Positions 33,581-42,292 of a stretch of DNA of 64,000 nucleotides are shown here, one piece after another; positions within the stretch are counted from its first letter, which is position 1; each line of letters opens with the position of its first letter. Origin of the DNA: Planctomycetota bacterium (GTDB taxonomy: Bacteria; Planctomycetota; UBA8742; UBA2392); NCBI GenBank assembly GCA_015075515.1, contig JABTUE010000002.1:248001-312000 (forward strand), in the 5' to 3' direction. The position numbers and the translations under genes are program-made. The notes under the pieces were generated by a model, which had not been told where the DNA came from, ran no database searches, and saw only the letters and a program-made list of their open reading frames with translations.

Positions 33581-35080
33581 TCAAGCAATGCACATGGCGC
33601 AGTAAAGCTGGGGGTTGGTGGTGGCGGTTTTTTCGTCCACGCGGCTGACCGGCGTAGTGTGCGGGGCGTTCCTGACGACTTCGGGGTTGTCTTTGCACTC
33701 GGCGGCGATTTTCTGCATCACCTCGACAAAGTAATCCAGCGTTTCCTTGCTTTCGGTTTCGGTGGGCTCAACCATCATCGCGCCGTGGCCGCCGGTGACG
33801 GCCGGCAACGGGAAGTAGATCGTCATCGGGTGAATGCCGTAGTCAATCATGCGCTTGGCGATGTCCAGCGCGGTCACACCGTATTCCTTGTGCTGGATTG
33901 CGTCGGTGAACACGACCTCGTGGGCACAGGGTTTGTCGTTCTGGATGTGGAACGTGCCGCGTAACCGCGCGCGCAGGTAGTTGGCGTTCAGCACCGCGTT
34001 TTCGCCGTTGCGGCGCACACCCTCGCGCCCGAGCTGGCTCATGTAGATATAGGCCATCACCAACGCGCCGTAGTTGCCAAAGAACGAACGCACCTTGCCG
34101 ATGGTCTGCTTGGGGTTGGGGTTGGCCAGCGTGTAGCCCTTGTCGGTCTTCATGGGCCGCGGATAGGGCAGATACGGTTCAAGGTGTTTGGCCACGGCAA
34201 TCGGGCCGGCGCCGGGGCCGCCGCTGCCGTGCGGCACCGAATAGGTCTTGTGCAGGTTGAAGTGCATCACGTCCACGCCGTAGTCGCCGGGGCGCACCAT
34301 GCCCTGAATCGCGTTCATGTTCGCGCCGTCCATGTACAACTGGGCGCCGGCGGCGTGCAGGATCCTGGCGATCTCGACCATGTTGGGCTCAAGAATGCCC
34401 AGCGTGCTGGGGTTGGTGATCATCATGGCCGCCGTGTCGGGGCCGACCAGCGACTTGAGCAGCTCAAGGTCCACGTTGCCGTCGGCCTTGCCCTTGAGCG
34501 TCACGGTCTCAAAGCCCGCCAGCGCGGCCGTGGCGGGGTTGGTGCCGTGGGCGTTGTCGGGAATGATCACCTTGCGGCGCGTCTTGCCCTCGCCCTTTTC
34601 TTCAAAGTACGCCTTGATCACCATCAAGCCGGTCATTTCGCCCTGGGCGCCGGCAGCGGGCTGAAGCGTGACCGCCGCAAGGCCGCTGATCTCGCGCAGC
34701 CAGCCCTCCAGCGTGTGCATGAGTTCAATGTGGCCCTGCAGGTCGGCTTCGGGCAGGTGCGGGTGGGCCTTGGTGAAACCGGGCAGGCTGAGCAGCGTGA
34801 CGTTGATTTTGGGGTTGTACTTCATGGTGCAGGACCCCAGCGGGTAGAAGTTGCGGTCCACGCTGAAATTCTTCTGCGCCAGGTTCTTGAAGTGGCGCAC
34901 CAGGTCCAGCTCGCCGACTTCGGGAAGATTGGCCGGCTTTTGGCGCAGTTTGGCGCCCTTGAGGGCGGCCTTTACGTCCACTTTGGGCACATCCAGTTCC
35001 GGCAGGCGCAGACAGCGACGGCCGGTTTTGGAAACCTCGAACAGCAGCTTTTCGGCGGGGTTGGCGAGCGTGTTAGTCAT
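33581..35080 (-). CDS. gcvPB: glycine dehydrogenase (decarboxylating) subunit 2
   Basis: 499 residues from ATG 35080, after GGAAAG. C-terminal half of the split P-protein of the glycine cleavage system: it binds PLP at the Lys of FNLHKTYSVPHGSGGPGAGP. Other landmarks: NFYPLGSCTMKYNPKIN, PHLPEADLQGHIEL, ALQPAAGAQGE-like TLQPAAGAQGEMTGLM, IPDNAHGTNPATA, MDGANMNAIQG. It works as a heterotetramer with GcvPA, decarboxylating glycine and passing aminomethyl to GcvH. It ends in an unusual TNPQLYCAMCIA with two Cys spaced CxxC. Confidence 0.95.
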   Translation of the reverse strand: MTNTLANPAEKLLFEVSKTGRRCLRLPELDVPKVDVKAALKGAKLRQKPANLPEVGELDLVRHFKNLAQKNFSVDRNFYPLGSCTMKYNPKINVTLLSLPGFTKAHPHLPEADLQGHIELMHTLEGWLREISGLAAVTLQPAAGAQGEMTGLMVIKAYFEEKGEGKTRRKVIIPDNAHGTNPATAALAGFETVTLKGKADGNVDLELLKSLVGPDTAAMMITNPSTLGILEPNMVEIARILHAAGAQLYMDGANMNAIQGMVRPGDYGVDVMHFNLHKTYSVPHGSGGPGAGPIAVAKHLEPYLPYPRPMKTDKGYTLANPNPKQTIGKVRSFFGNYGALVMAYIYMSQLGREGVRRNGENAVLNANYLRARLRGTFHIQNDKPCAHEVVFTDAIQHKEYGVTALDIAKRMIDYGIHPMTIYFPLPAVTGGHGAMMVEPTETESKETLDYFVEVMQKIAAECKDNPEVVRNAPHTTPVSRVDEKTATTNPQLYCAMCIA

Positions 35081-35108
35081 GATTCTTTCCGATTCGTACT
35101 GCATTGGG

Positions 35109-35182
35109 CCACAGATAAATCCAGACAGACACAGATTGCGGCGCGCAGCGCGTGATACGGATTCATCTGTGTTGATCTGTGG
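35109..35182. repeat. intergenic inverted repeat (CACAGAT/ATCTGTG words)
   Basis: CCACAGAT and CACAGAT on the left are mirrored by ATCTGTG and ATCTGTGG on the right, so both pairs fold into one long interrupted hairpin, with a GC-rich core (GGCGCGCAGCGCG). It sits between gcvPA and gcvPB. The design is the same as at 12247-12281 and 36633-36732. Confidence 0.75.
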
Positions 35183-35222
35183 TCCTCGTTGTTGTGGTTG
35201 TTGTTCAGTCGCCGGGTCAGGC

Positions 35223-36620
35223 TCAAACTGCCACGGGCTTGCCCTTCATGGCTTCGGCCAGTGCCTCGGCGTAGCGGTCAATGTCGGCCTTGGTCGTGAC
35301 CTCGGTGACGGCCACCAGGTACTGGCCACGGCGGCCCTTGCCGTACTTGTCCAGTGGCAGGCCCCCCACCACCTTTTTCTTGAGCAGTTTCTTCTCCAGG
35401 CCGGGCACGGCCTGGATGACAAACTCGTTGAACACCGGCACACCGGGGTGGGCCAGTTTCACGCCGGGCACGGCGGCCAGCTTCTGCATGGCGTACTGGG
35501 TCTTGGCCACGGTGTGTTCGGCCAGTTCGACAAAACCCTGTTTGCCCCAGGCGGCCAGATGAATCAGCGCGCGCAGGGCGCAGAGGCTTTGATTTGTGCA
35601 GATGTTGCTGGTGGCCTTTTCGCGCCGGATGTGCTGTTCGCGGGTCGCCAGCGCCAGCGAAAACGCGCGGCGGCCGTCCTTGTCTTTGGTTTCGCTGACG
35701 ATGCGGCCGGGCATCTTGCGCAGCCAGTCTTTCTTGCTGGCAAAAAACCCGAATGCCGGGCCGCCCAGAAACTGGTGGTTGCCCAGGCTCTGGCCCTCAC
35801 CCACACACACGTCCACGCCGGATTCGGCGGGCGTCTGCAGCAACGCCAGCGAAAGCGCCTCTCCGATTGCCTGCACCACCAGGATTTCGTTTTCCCTGGC
35901 GGCGGCCACCACGGCCTCGACGTCTTCGATGATGCCCAGATAGTTGGGCGACTGCACGGCCACGGCAAACACTTTACGTGTCAAGGCCTTGGCCAGGGCA
36001 TCGCCGTCAACACGGCCGTCGGGGCCGGGCGCCACATGCACGACTTTCAGGCCGGCAACATCGGCGTATGTCCTGCACACCTGCATGTATTCGGGGTTTA
36101 CGGCGCCGGCCAGCACAAAGGTGTTGCGGTTTTCCTTGCGGTGGCGGTCTTCGCTGACGTGCTTGCCCATCATCATGGCTTCGGCCAGGGCACTGGCGCC
36201 GTCGTACATGCTGGCGTTGGCGACCTCAAGGCCGGTGAGCGCCGTGATGCTGCTCTGGAACTCGAAGATAAAGGTCAGTGTGCCCTGGCTGCACTCGGGC
36301 TGATAGGGCGTGTAGGCGGTGATGAAACTGCCGTCAAACAGCGCGATGTGGTCAACCACGGTGCTGACAAAGTGATTGTAGATGCCGCCGCCGCGGAAGT
36401 ACGCGTAGTCGCCGGCGTTGCGTGTGCGCGAAAGCAGATCCTGGATATGCCGGGTGACCTCAAGTTCGCCCTTGCCCGGCGGCAGCTTGAGCACACCGGC
36501 GTCGGACATCTTCAGCCGCAGGTTGGCCGGAATGTCGCGGAAAAGTTCTTCGATTGAGCCGACCCCGATGGCCTTGAGCATTTCGGCACGGTCAGCGTCG
36601 GTGTTCTGGATGAACGGCAT
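35223..36620 (-). CDS. gcvPA: glycine dehydrogenase (decarboxylating) subunit 1
   Basis: 465 residues from ATG 36620, preceded by GGAGGGG. N-terminal half of the split P-protein: MPFIQNTDADRAEMLKAIGVGSIEELF, FRGGGIYNHFVSTVVDHI, TAYTPYQPECSQGTLTFIFEFQSSI, ANASMYDGASALAEAM, and VGEGQSLGNHQFLGGPAFGFFA all match. It lacks the PLP lysine, as expected for this subunit, and needs GcvPB. Encoded between gcvH and gcvPB. Confidence 0.96.
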   Translation of the reverse strand: MPFIQNTDADRAEMLKAIGVGSIEELFRDIPANLRLKMSDAGVLKLPPGKGELEVTRHIQDLLSRTRNAGDYAYFRGGGIYNHFVSTVVDHIALFDGSFITAYTPYQPECSQGTLTFIFEFQSSITALTGLEVANASMYDGASALAEAMMMGKHVSEDRHRKENRNTFVLAGAVNPEYMQVCRTYADVAGLKVVHVAPGPDGRVDGDALAKALTRKVFAVAVQSPNYLGIIEDVEAVVAAARENEILVVQAIGEALSLALLQTPAESGVDVCVGEGQSLGNHQFLGGPAFGFFASKKDWLRKMPGRIVSETKDKDGRRAFSLALATREQHIRREKATSNICTNQSLCALRALIHLAAWGKQGFVELAEHTVAKTQYAMQKLAAVPGVKLAHPGVPVFNEFVIQAVPGLEKKLLKKKVVGGLPLDKYGKGRRGQYLVAVTEVTTKADIDRYAEALAEAMKGKPVAV

Positions 36621-36632
36621 GGCCCCTCCGGG

Positions 36633-36732
36633 GCAATGAACAAGGAACAATAAGCAATGAACAAGCGCCGATCAGGAACTCGTCCCAGGCCGCGAGCAAT
36701 GAACCCGTTGTTCGTTGCCCGTTGTTCATTGC
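36633..36732. repeat. intergenic repeat of GCAATGAACAA words and their inverse
   Basis: GCAATGAACAA occurs at 36633-36643 and 36654-36664, GCAATGAAC at 36696-36704, and the inverse TTGTTCATTGC at 36722-36732, with more partial copies between. The array can form several alternative hairpins in the leader of gcvPA. It is much more AT-rich than the rest of the region. Confidence 0.8.
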
Positions 36733-36744
36733 GCGCCAGGCGCG

Positions 36745-37140
36745 CTAGTGCGCTTCTTCGGCCAGTTGTTTTTCGTAGTCGGCCTTTGACTTGGCGCTGT
36801 CAAGGTCCTTGGGGTTGTCGGGCTTGACCTTGATCAGCCAGCCGGCGCCGAAAGCATCCTTCTTCAGCGCGCTGAAGTCGTCGCTGCTGACGGTGTCGTT
36901 GACCGCCACCACCTTGCCGCTGACGGGGCTGATCAGGTCGGACACGGCCTTGACGCTTTCGATTTCGCCAAAGGCCTCGCCCCTGGTGACCTTGTCGCCC
37001 TTTTCGGGCAGGTCCACAAACGTCAGGTCATTGAGCTGTTCAACGGCAAAGTCGGTGATACCGACCACCACGGTGCCGTCTTTTTCCAGGCGGCCCCATT
37101 CGTGCGTGGCGAGATAGCGGACATTGTCGGGTCTGGCCAT
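36745..37140 (-). CDS. gcvH: glycine cleavage system H protein
   Basis: 131 residues, usual length. Lipoyl-carrier protein: MARPDNVRYLATHEWGR..DGTVVVGITDFAVEQLNDLTFVDLP, and the lipoylated Lys in GEIESVKAVSDLISPVSG. It shuttles the aminomethyl group from the P-protein to GcvT and electrons to lipoamide dehydrogenase, which is not in this window. It lies between gcvT (70 bp) and gcvPA. Confidence 0.97.
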   Translation of the reverse strand: MARPDNVRYLATHEWGRLEKDGTVVVGITDFAVEQLNDLTFVDLPEKGDKVTRGEAFGEIESVKAVSDLISPVSGKVVAVNDTVSSDDFSALKKDAFGAGWLIKVKPDNPKDLDSAKSKADYEKQLAEEAH

Positions 37141-37210
37141 GTGGATCTCTCGTGTAGGATAAACCTGCTAAGGAAGCGCCCTGTGTCTGTAAAACCGTTG
37201 CCTGCGTTGC

Positions 37211-38338
37211 TCACTTCTTGCCCGGCCGCTTGTAGAACGGCAGGGGCACTACAATTGCCTTGAACATCACTTCGCCGGGTTCAACCTTTTTGGTGCCTTT
37301 GCCCTTGAACTCCACGTGGTACAGCGTGCCCACGGTCGTGGCGTTGGCGGGCACAAAGGCCGTGGCGATCACCTGATCCAGCCACGGCGCCATGGTGCCG
37401 CTGCAGATGCGGCCCACCGGCTTGCCGTCGCGGTAGACTTCCTGGCCCTGGCGCGGGATGCGCTTGCCCTCCACGTGCAGGCCCACCAGCTTCATCTTCA
37501 GGCCTTCCTTCTGCAGCGCCAGCGTGGCCTGTTTGCCGATGAAGTCTTCCTTGTCCAGGCGCACGGCCCAGTCCAGTCCGGCTTCCAGCGGGTTGATCGT
37601 GTCGGTAATTTCGTGGCCGTGCAGGGGCATGCCGGCCTCCAGGCGCAGGGTGTCGCGGCAGCCAAGGCCGGCGGGGCCGACGCCCAGTGACTTGCCCACG
37701 TTCAGCAGCTCGCGCCAGAAGCGCGCGGCCTGGCCGGCGGGCATGATCAGTTCAAAACCGTCCTCGCCGGTGTAGCCGGTGCGGCTGACCAGAACCTGGG
37801 GCTCGCCCAGCACAGTGCCGCGGGTGAAGCGGTAGTATTTGAGCGACCTGGTGTCCACGTCGCTGACCTTGTTCAGCAGGTTCACGCTTTCGGGGCCCTG
37901 CATGGCGATCATGGCGTAGTCGTTGCTCATGTCGGTGATGTCAACGACAAAGCCCTTGCGCTCGCGCTCGATCCACTTCCAGATCACGTCGCGGTTGCCG
38001 GCGTTGACAACCAGCAGCGTGCCGTCGTCGCCGGCGCTGTAGACCAGAACGTCGTCCAGAATCCCGCCCTGGCCGTTCATGATCACGCTGTAGCGGATCT
38101 GGCCCGGCGCCATGGTGGCGCGACTGTTGGATATGATCTTGTCCACCAGCTTGATGTGGTCGCGCCCGGCAAACCAGTAACGACCCATGTGGCTTACATC
38201 GAACAGCCCGGCCTTGGTGCGCACCCGCAGGTGCTCTTCCTTGATGTTGGTGTAGGTGACGGGCATGTACCAGCCCGCGAAGTCCACCATGCGGGCACCC
38301 AGACTGATGTGTTCGTTCTTTAGCGGCGTTTCGCGCAC
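37211..38338 (-). CDS. gcvT: aminomethyltransferase (T-protein)
   Basis: 375 residues from GTG 38338. I choose this start because CGGAGG lies 5 nt before it and the family begins at RETPLKNEHISLGARMVDFAGW; a TTG 42 bp upstream is also in frame. T-protein motifs: FDVSHMGRYWFAG, LLVVNAGNRDV, MQGPES, SRTGYTGEDGFEL, GCRDTLRLEAGMPLHGHE. It moves the aminomethyl carbon to tetrahydrofolate and releases ammonia. No glycine riboswitch is visible upstream. Confidence 0.95.
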   Translation of the reverse strand: MRETPLKNEHISLGARMVDFAGWYMPVTYTNIKEEHLRVRTKAGLFDVSHMGRYWFAGRDHIKLVDKIISNSRATMAPGQIRYSVIMNGQGGILDDVLVYSAGDDGTLLVVNAGNRDVIWKWIERERKGFVVDITDMSNDYAMIAMQGPESVNLLNKVSDVDTRSLKYYRFTRGTVLGEPQVLVSRTGYTGEDGFELIMPAGQAARFWRELLNVGKSLGVGPAGLGCRDTLRLEAGMPLHGHEITDTINPLEAGLDWAVRLDKEDFIGKQATLALQKEGLKMKLVGLHVEGKRIPRQGQEVYRDGKPVGRICSGTMAPWLDQVIATAFVPANATTVGTLYHVEFKGKGTKKVEPGEVMFKAIVVPLPFYKRPGKK

Positions 38339-38453
38339 GCGGGCCTCCGGGTGTTGCGGGGGGTTGTGGTTTTGCCTCAAGCGGGGATAAGCGTCAACGG
38401 TTGCAAGGCCGGGTGTGTCAGGAACCGCACCAGCCGGGCGCCCGGAAACGCAG

Positions 38454-38481
38454 CCGGGGACGCCCTCTTGGGCGTCCCCGG
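38454..38481 (-). terminator. hairpin after accD
   Basis: Perfect 12-bp stem CCGGGGACGCCC / GGGCGTCCCCGG with a 4-nt loop, 22 bp past the accD stop and before gcvT. T-run weak. Confidence 0.65.
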
Positions 38482-38502
38482 TGCGGTCTACGGACGGAAA
38501 GG

Positions 38503-39411
38503 CTAGTTCTTGGATCGGGCTTCGGCCCTGGCAGCTTCCTTGTTGATCTTGGATGTGGCGCGGCTGACGGCCGACTTGCGGAAGGCCGGGATGTCCTTGC
38601 AGCAGTAGCGCAGAATCGAAATCAGGCGCTGGCGCAAATCTTTGCGGTGGCAGACCTGGTCCACAAACCCGCGCTCAAGCAGGAACTCGCTGGTCTGGAA
38701 CCCCGGCGGCAGTTCCTGGCGCACGGTCTGGGCAATCACGCGCGGGCCGGCAAAACCCAGCAGGGCCTGTGGCTCGGCGATGCTGATGTCGCCCAGCGCC
38801 GCCCAACTGGCCATGCTGCCGCCCATGGTGGCGTTGGTCAGAATCGTGATGTACAGACCGCCGGCGTCCTGCAGCCGCTTGATCGCGGCGCTGGTCTTGG
38901 CCATCTGGAACAGGCTTAGAATACCCTCTTCCATGCGGGCGCCGCCGCCGCTGCCGCTGACGATGATCAGCGGAATTTTTCGCTTGAGGGCTTCTTCCGC
39001 GCCGCGGGCGATCTTTTCGCCCACCACGCTGCCCATGCTGCCCATGATGAAGTTGGCGTCAATCATGCCAAAGACGACTTCCTTGCCGCCGATGGTACCG
39101 ACGCCAAAGATTGCCGCCTCGCGGTGGCCGGTGTTTTCCTGGGCCTGCTTGAGCTTGTCCTTGTAGCTCTTTTTGCCCTTGAACCCCAGCGGGTCGGTGG
39201 ATTCCAGGTTCGTGAACAGTTCGTCAAAGCTGCCTTCATCCAGCAGGTACTCGACGCGCTGTTCGGCGCTGAGGCGAAAGTGGAAACCGCATTCCGGGCA
39301 AACGTGGTGCTGCTCTTCAACAACCTTGCGATAGACCATGGCCTCGCAGGAGGTGCACTTCATCCAGAGACCGTCTGGCGCACCTCGCTTGCGGGAAAGA
39401 GTCCATTTCAT
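38503..39411 (-). CDS. accD: acetyl-CoA carboxylase carboxyltransferase subunit beta
   Basis: 302 residues. N-terminal four-Cys zinc ribbon (WMKCTSCEAMVY...HVCPECGFHF), then the crotonase-like carboxyltransferase domain with FGMIDANFIMGSMGSVVGEKI, VSGSGGGARMEEGILSLFQMAKT and GFAGPRVIAQTVRQELPPGFQ. It works with AccA, AccB and AccC to make malonyl-CoA for fatty acid synthesis; these partners are not nearby. A strong hairpin separates it from gcvT, so it is probably a single-gene unit. Confidence 0.97.
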   Translation of the reverse strand: MKWTLSRKRGAPDGLWMKCTSCEAMVYRKVVEEQHHVCPECGFHFRLSAEQRVEYLLDEGSFDELFTNLESTDPLGFKGKKSYKDKLKQAQENTGHREAAIFGVGTIGGKEVVFGMIDANFIMGSMGSVVGEKIARGAEEALKRKIPLIIVSGSGGGARMEEGILSLFQMAKTSAAIKRLQDAGGLYITILTNATMGGSMASWAALGDISIAEPQALLGFAGPRVIAQTVRQELPPGFQTSEFLLERGFVDQVCHRKDLRQRLISILRYCCKDIPAFRKSAVSRATSKINKEAARAEARSKN

Positions 39412-39797
39412 GCAATGCCCCCTTGCTGGGCCGTGAGTTGGGCGAGAATAGGACCGGTCAAACCGGCGTCAACAGGGTTCTTGGTGTGTGTCCGTAACCC
39501 ACTGTATTTCTGTAACTTACGGTGGTGCGTCGGCCCGCGACCCACCACCGGTTGGTTAGCACTTACTAGGTTTGACGCCACATTGACCCGAACTTGATTG
39601 CGGATTCATCCCCCGGCCTTGCAGTGACCAAGGCCATAAGAAGTTATCGGACGCTTGCCGCCCAGGAATGAAAGTTTCCCGGCCAATGCCAGTCGCAGGA
39701 AGCCCGGTTGTTGTCCGTCTGCCTCCTAAACCGTTTGCCCTGGGCCACATCTTGCTGCAAGATAGACCCCGCCACAGGTAATCACCCTTGAGGAGCC
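39412..39797. other. 386-bp gene-free divergent region
   Basis: Between accD (minus) and the DUF1232 gene (plus). No coding frame of quality. It must hold two promoters. TTGCGGATTCATCCCCC at 39598-39614 resembles a motif upstream of rny. CGGCCTTGCAGTGACCAAGGCC at about 39615-39636 is a partial hairpin. Nothing else is recognised. Confidence 0.4.
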
Positions 39798-40208
39798 ATG
39801 CCCAACGCCGCCCAGATCGCCAGCATCCTGCAGGGTGTCGCCACCCTGGAAGACCTTGCCACAGCCAAAGGCAGCTTCTGGGCCAAACTGCGCCAGACTT
39901 TCAAGAAATTCCCCGCCGCGCGCGAGGCCGTGGCACTGTTTCATTTCATCTCGGACCCGGACGTGAACTTCGGCCTCAAGGGCGCGGCGATTCTGGCGCT
40001 GGTGTACTTCATTTCACCGGTAGACCTGGTGCCTGACGCGATCCCGCTGGCCGGTCTGGTGGACGACGGCATGGTGCTGATGGCGGCGGTAACATCGCTG
40101 GCGGCGGTGCTGGCGCCGTACCGCAAACGGGCCGAAGAAAGCCTGGCCGACGGCCCGGCGCCCGAACCCGAAGTAGTCATTCCCGTGGAAGTCCAGACCC
40201 GCAACTGA
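39798..40208 (+). CDS. DUF1232 (YkvA-like) membrane-associated protein
   Basis: 136 residues; GAGGAG precedes ATG 39798. The DUF1232 core is LALVYFISPVDLVPDAIPLAGLVDDGMVLMAAV (about 72-104; the motif is Y-I-SP-D-LIPD-IP-GLLDD in the family), which forms a short membrane hairpin. The N-terminal helix has several Lys/Arg. A Glu/Pro-rich tail ends it. The role of the family is unknown. It is followed after 2 bp by a PAP2 phosphatase and is probably co-transcribed with it. Confidence 0.88.
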   Translation: MPNAAQIASILQGVATLEDLATAKGSFWAKLRQTFKKFPAAREAVALFHFISDPDVNFGLKGAAILALVYFISPVDLVPDAIPLAGLVDDGMVLMAAVTSLAAVLAPYRKRAEESLADGPAPEPEVVIPVEVQTRN

Positions 40209-40210
40209 AC

Positions 40211-41386
40211 GTGCTTGACCCGCGGCGGTCCCGTGCCGATGTTGGGACGGTCGTTTTGACTGACATGGATTCGACCCTCCGCACCGGCACAGGTTCTTCG
40301 CCCCGCGCCACGGCCCCCCGCACAGCGCCGCGCCCGCTGCTGGCAACGGCACGGCGGCAACTGCTGGCCACAGATGTGCTGGTGTTCGGGTTTCTGGTCA
40401 TGCTGCTGGCGTGGATCGGGCTGTCACAACTGGCACCTGCGGCGCGGCTGTACGCCTACGAGCCGGGCTTTGCCTGGGCCGAACTGCCGCCTGCAACACT
40501 GGCGCTGCAACTGACGGGTTACGGCCTGGTCTACGTTGTGCTGCAACGGCTGGGCGTGCGGCACCACGCGCTGGCGGCGGCCAACCTGGCCCGGCCGGCC
40601 TGGCTGTCGGCGGCCAACATCGCCTATGTGCTGTCGCCAATCGCGATCATTCCGTTTGTGTTCAACCTGCTGGGCGCGTTCATGGCCGGCGTAAGCGGCG
40701 TGCCCGGCGCGCACCTGCACCCCGATTTTGACGCCGCGGTCCACTACGACCGCGCGGCCACGTACTGGGACCTGTGGCTGAAACAGGCCGACGTGGCGCT
40801 GTTCGGCGTGTACCCACCGCAATGGATGCGCCAGTTCCAGACCCCGTGGCTGACGGGCGTCATGATGGTGTGTTATCTGGCGTATTACGTTTCGCCGCTG
40901 GTGGCGATTGTGCCGCAATTGCGGGCCCGCAACTGGCCGGTGGTGCGGCGCATTTCGGCCGTGTACGCGGCCTGCCTGTTGACCACCTATTTCGGCTATC
41001 TGGCGATTCCCGCCACCGGCCCGCGCTTTGAGGGCGGCATGCAGGCCTGGCTGCCGGCCGAACCGGGCTGGTTCGGCGCGCAGTGGTGGGCGCATGTGAT
41101 CAACGACGCCGAGATCATCCGCTGGGACGCCTTTCCGTCGGGCCACGTGGCGGTGGCACTGGTGACACTGGTGCTGGCGCTGCGTTATCACCGGCGGGCG
41201 GGGCTGGTCTATCTGCCGTTTGTGGCCGGGCTGGTGGTGGCCACGGTGTTTCTGGGCTATCACTACGCCACAGATGTGGTGTTCGGGTTTGTGTTCGCGG
41301 CTTTCACGTTTGTGGTGCTGGAACCCGCCATACGCTGGTGGGAAAGCGCGTGGTACAGCCGGCCTACCAGCCCCAGCGCACCCTGA
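40211..41386 (+). CDS. PAP2-family membrane phosphatase
   Basis: Up to 391 residues from GTG 40211; an ATG at 40265 gives 373 and starts nearer the first helix. About six or seven membrane helices. PAP2 motifs: IPATGPRFEGG (269-276, altered first motif), the catalytic FPSGH (308-312) and GYHYATDVVFGF (H351, D355). It resembles PAP2 proteins of the inositol-phosphorylceramide synthase-like branch that act on lipid phosphates at the outer face of the inner membrane. Substrate not assignable. The 3' end overlaps the convergent membrane-protein gene by 23 bp. Confidence 0.85.
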   Translation: MLDPRRSRADVGTVVLTDMDSTLRTGTGSSPRATAPRTAPRPLLATARRQLLATDVLVFGFLVMLLAWIGLSQLAPAARLYAYEPGFAWAELPPATLALQLTGYGLVYVVLQRLGVRHHALAAANLARPAWLSAANIAYVLSPIAIIPFVFNLLGAFMAGVSGVPGAHLHPDFDAAVHYDRAATYWDLWLKQADVALFGVYPPQWMRQFQTPWLTGVMMVCYLAYYVSPLVAIVPQLRARNWPVVRRISAVYAACLLTTYFGYLAIPATGPRFEGGMQAWLPAEPGWFGAQWWAHVINDAEIIRWDAFPSGHVAVALVTLVLALRYHRRAGLVYLPFVAGLVVATVFLGYHYATDVVFGFVFAAFTFVVLEPAIRWWESAWYSRPTSPSAP

Positions 41387-42260
41387 CGGCGGGATCAGCC
41401 AGGGTCTGGGGCGGCAGGGCATCGCCGGCCAGCGACATGCGCACGCCTTCGTCACGCTGCCAGGCGTGGTTGTAAAAGGCCTGGGCCTTAAGCCGCAGCA
41501 GTGTGTCCAGCAGGTCCTGGCCGATCGGCGTGGCCGGCACACGCGAGTTGCCGCGCGCGTCATAGGCGCCGTCATGGGCAAAGGCAAAGGCGGCGGGGTA
41601 ATCGCGGGCGGCAAAGGCGGCCTGGGCCTGACGCAGTCGCAACAGCGCGCGCTCGGTGCCGTTGCCGCCGCGCAGGTCCAGCGCGTGCCAGCACACGGCC
41701 AGGCGCCAGGCGCGGGCATTTGCGTCCTCAACGCCGGGCGCCGAAACCAGACAATAACGCGCCATACCGCACGCCCCGGCCAGAAGCGCCAGCGGCACAA
41801 CGGCGGCCAGCAGCGCGCGCCGCACGGTGGCCCCGGCGTTGCGGGCAAACACCAGCCACGTCACCGGCAGTATGGCCATCAGGCCGCTTACCCAAAGCAG
41901 GTGGCCGCCCAGGGCCAGCCCCACGGCGCCCAGCGCCGCGGCGTTCAGCAGCGCAATACCGTAACCCACCAGCCGGGCGTCCAGCGCCCCGCGCCGCAGT
42001 TGCGAACCGGCCAGCGCGGCGACCACCAGGCCCTCCAGCCCCAGCAGCGCCTGCCACGGTTCGGCGTTGAGCACCCCCACCAGCAGCGCAGTCTGAACCA
42101 GCGGCAGGACAACCACAATCCGCGCCGCGGCCGCCAGCGCCCGCGGGTCCTGGCGCGGGGCCACGCGGCCCAGAGTCATGCGCACAATGAACGAGCCGCG
42201 GCGGGCGCGAACGGGCGCCGCGCTGGCGGGCGTGGCGTTTTCGTCGGCGGTGGTGTCCAT
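41364..42260 (-). CDS. membrane protein of unknown function
   Basis: 298 residues. The N-terminal 35 are charged; residues about 45-180 contain about five hydrophobic helices in pairs; the last 110 residues are soluble (helical, AAFAARDYPAAFAFAHDGAYDARGN, then FYNHAWQRDEGVRMSLAG) and probably periplasmic or cytosolic. No motif recognised. It lies next to, and in line with, the metal-dependent hydrolase upstream (32 bp). Confidence 0.7.
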   Translation of the reverse strand: MDTTADENATPASAAPVRARRGSFIVRMTLGRVAPRQDPRALAAAARIVVVLPLVQTALLVGVLNAEPWQALLGLEGLVVAALAGSQLRRGALDARLVGYGIALLNAAALGAVGLALGGHLLWVSGLMAILPVTWLVFARNAGATVRRALLAAVVPLALLAGACGMARYCLVSAPGVEDANARAWRLAVCWHALDLRGGNGTERALLRLRQAQAAFAARDYPAAFAFAHDGAYDARGNSRVPATPIGQDLLDTLLRLKAQAFYNHAWQRDEGVRMSLAGDALPPQTLADPAVRVRWGW

Positions 42261-42292
42261 GGCGGCGCGGGGTTGGCGGCAGTGTCCCTGCG

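Noticed and set aside
38339..38502. Glycine riboswitch upstream of gcvT
   Set aside because: No conserved tandem aptamer core is visible. The region holds an accD terminator and a short leader only.
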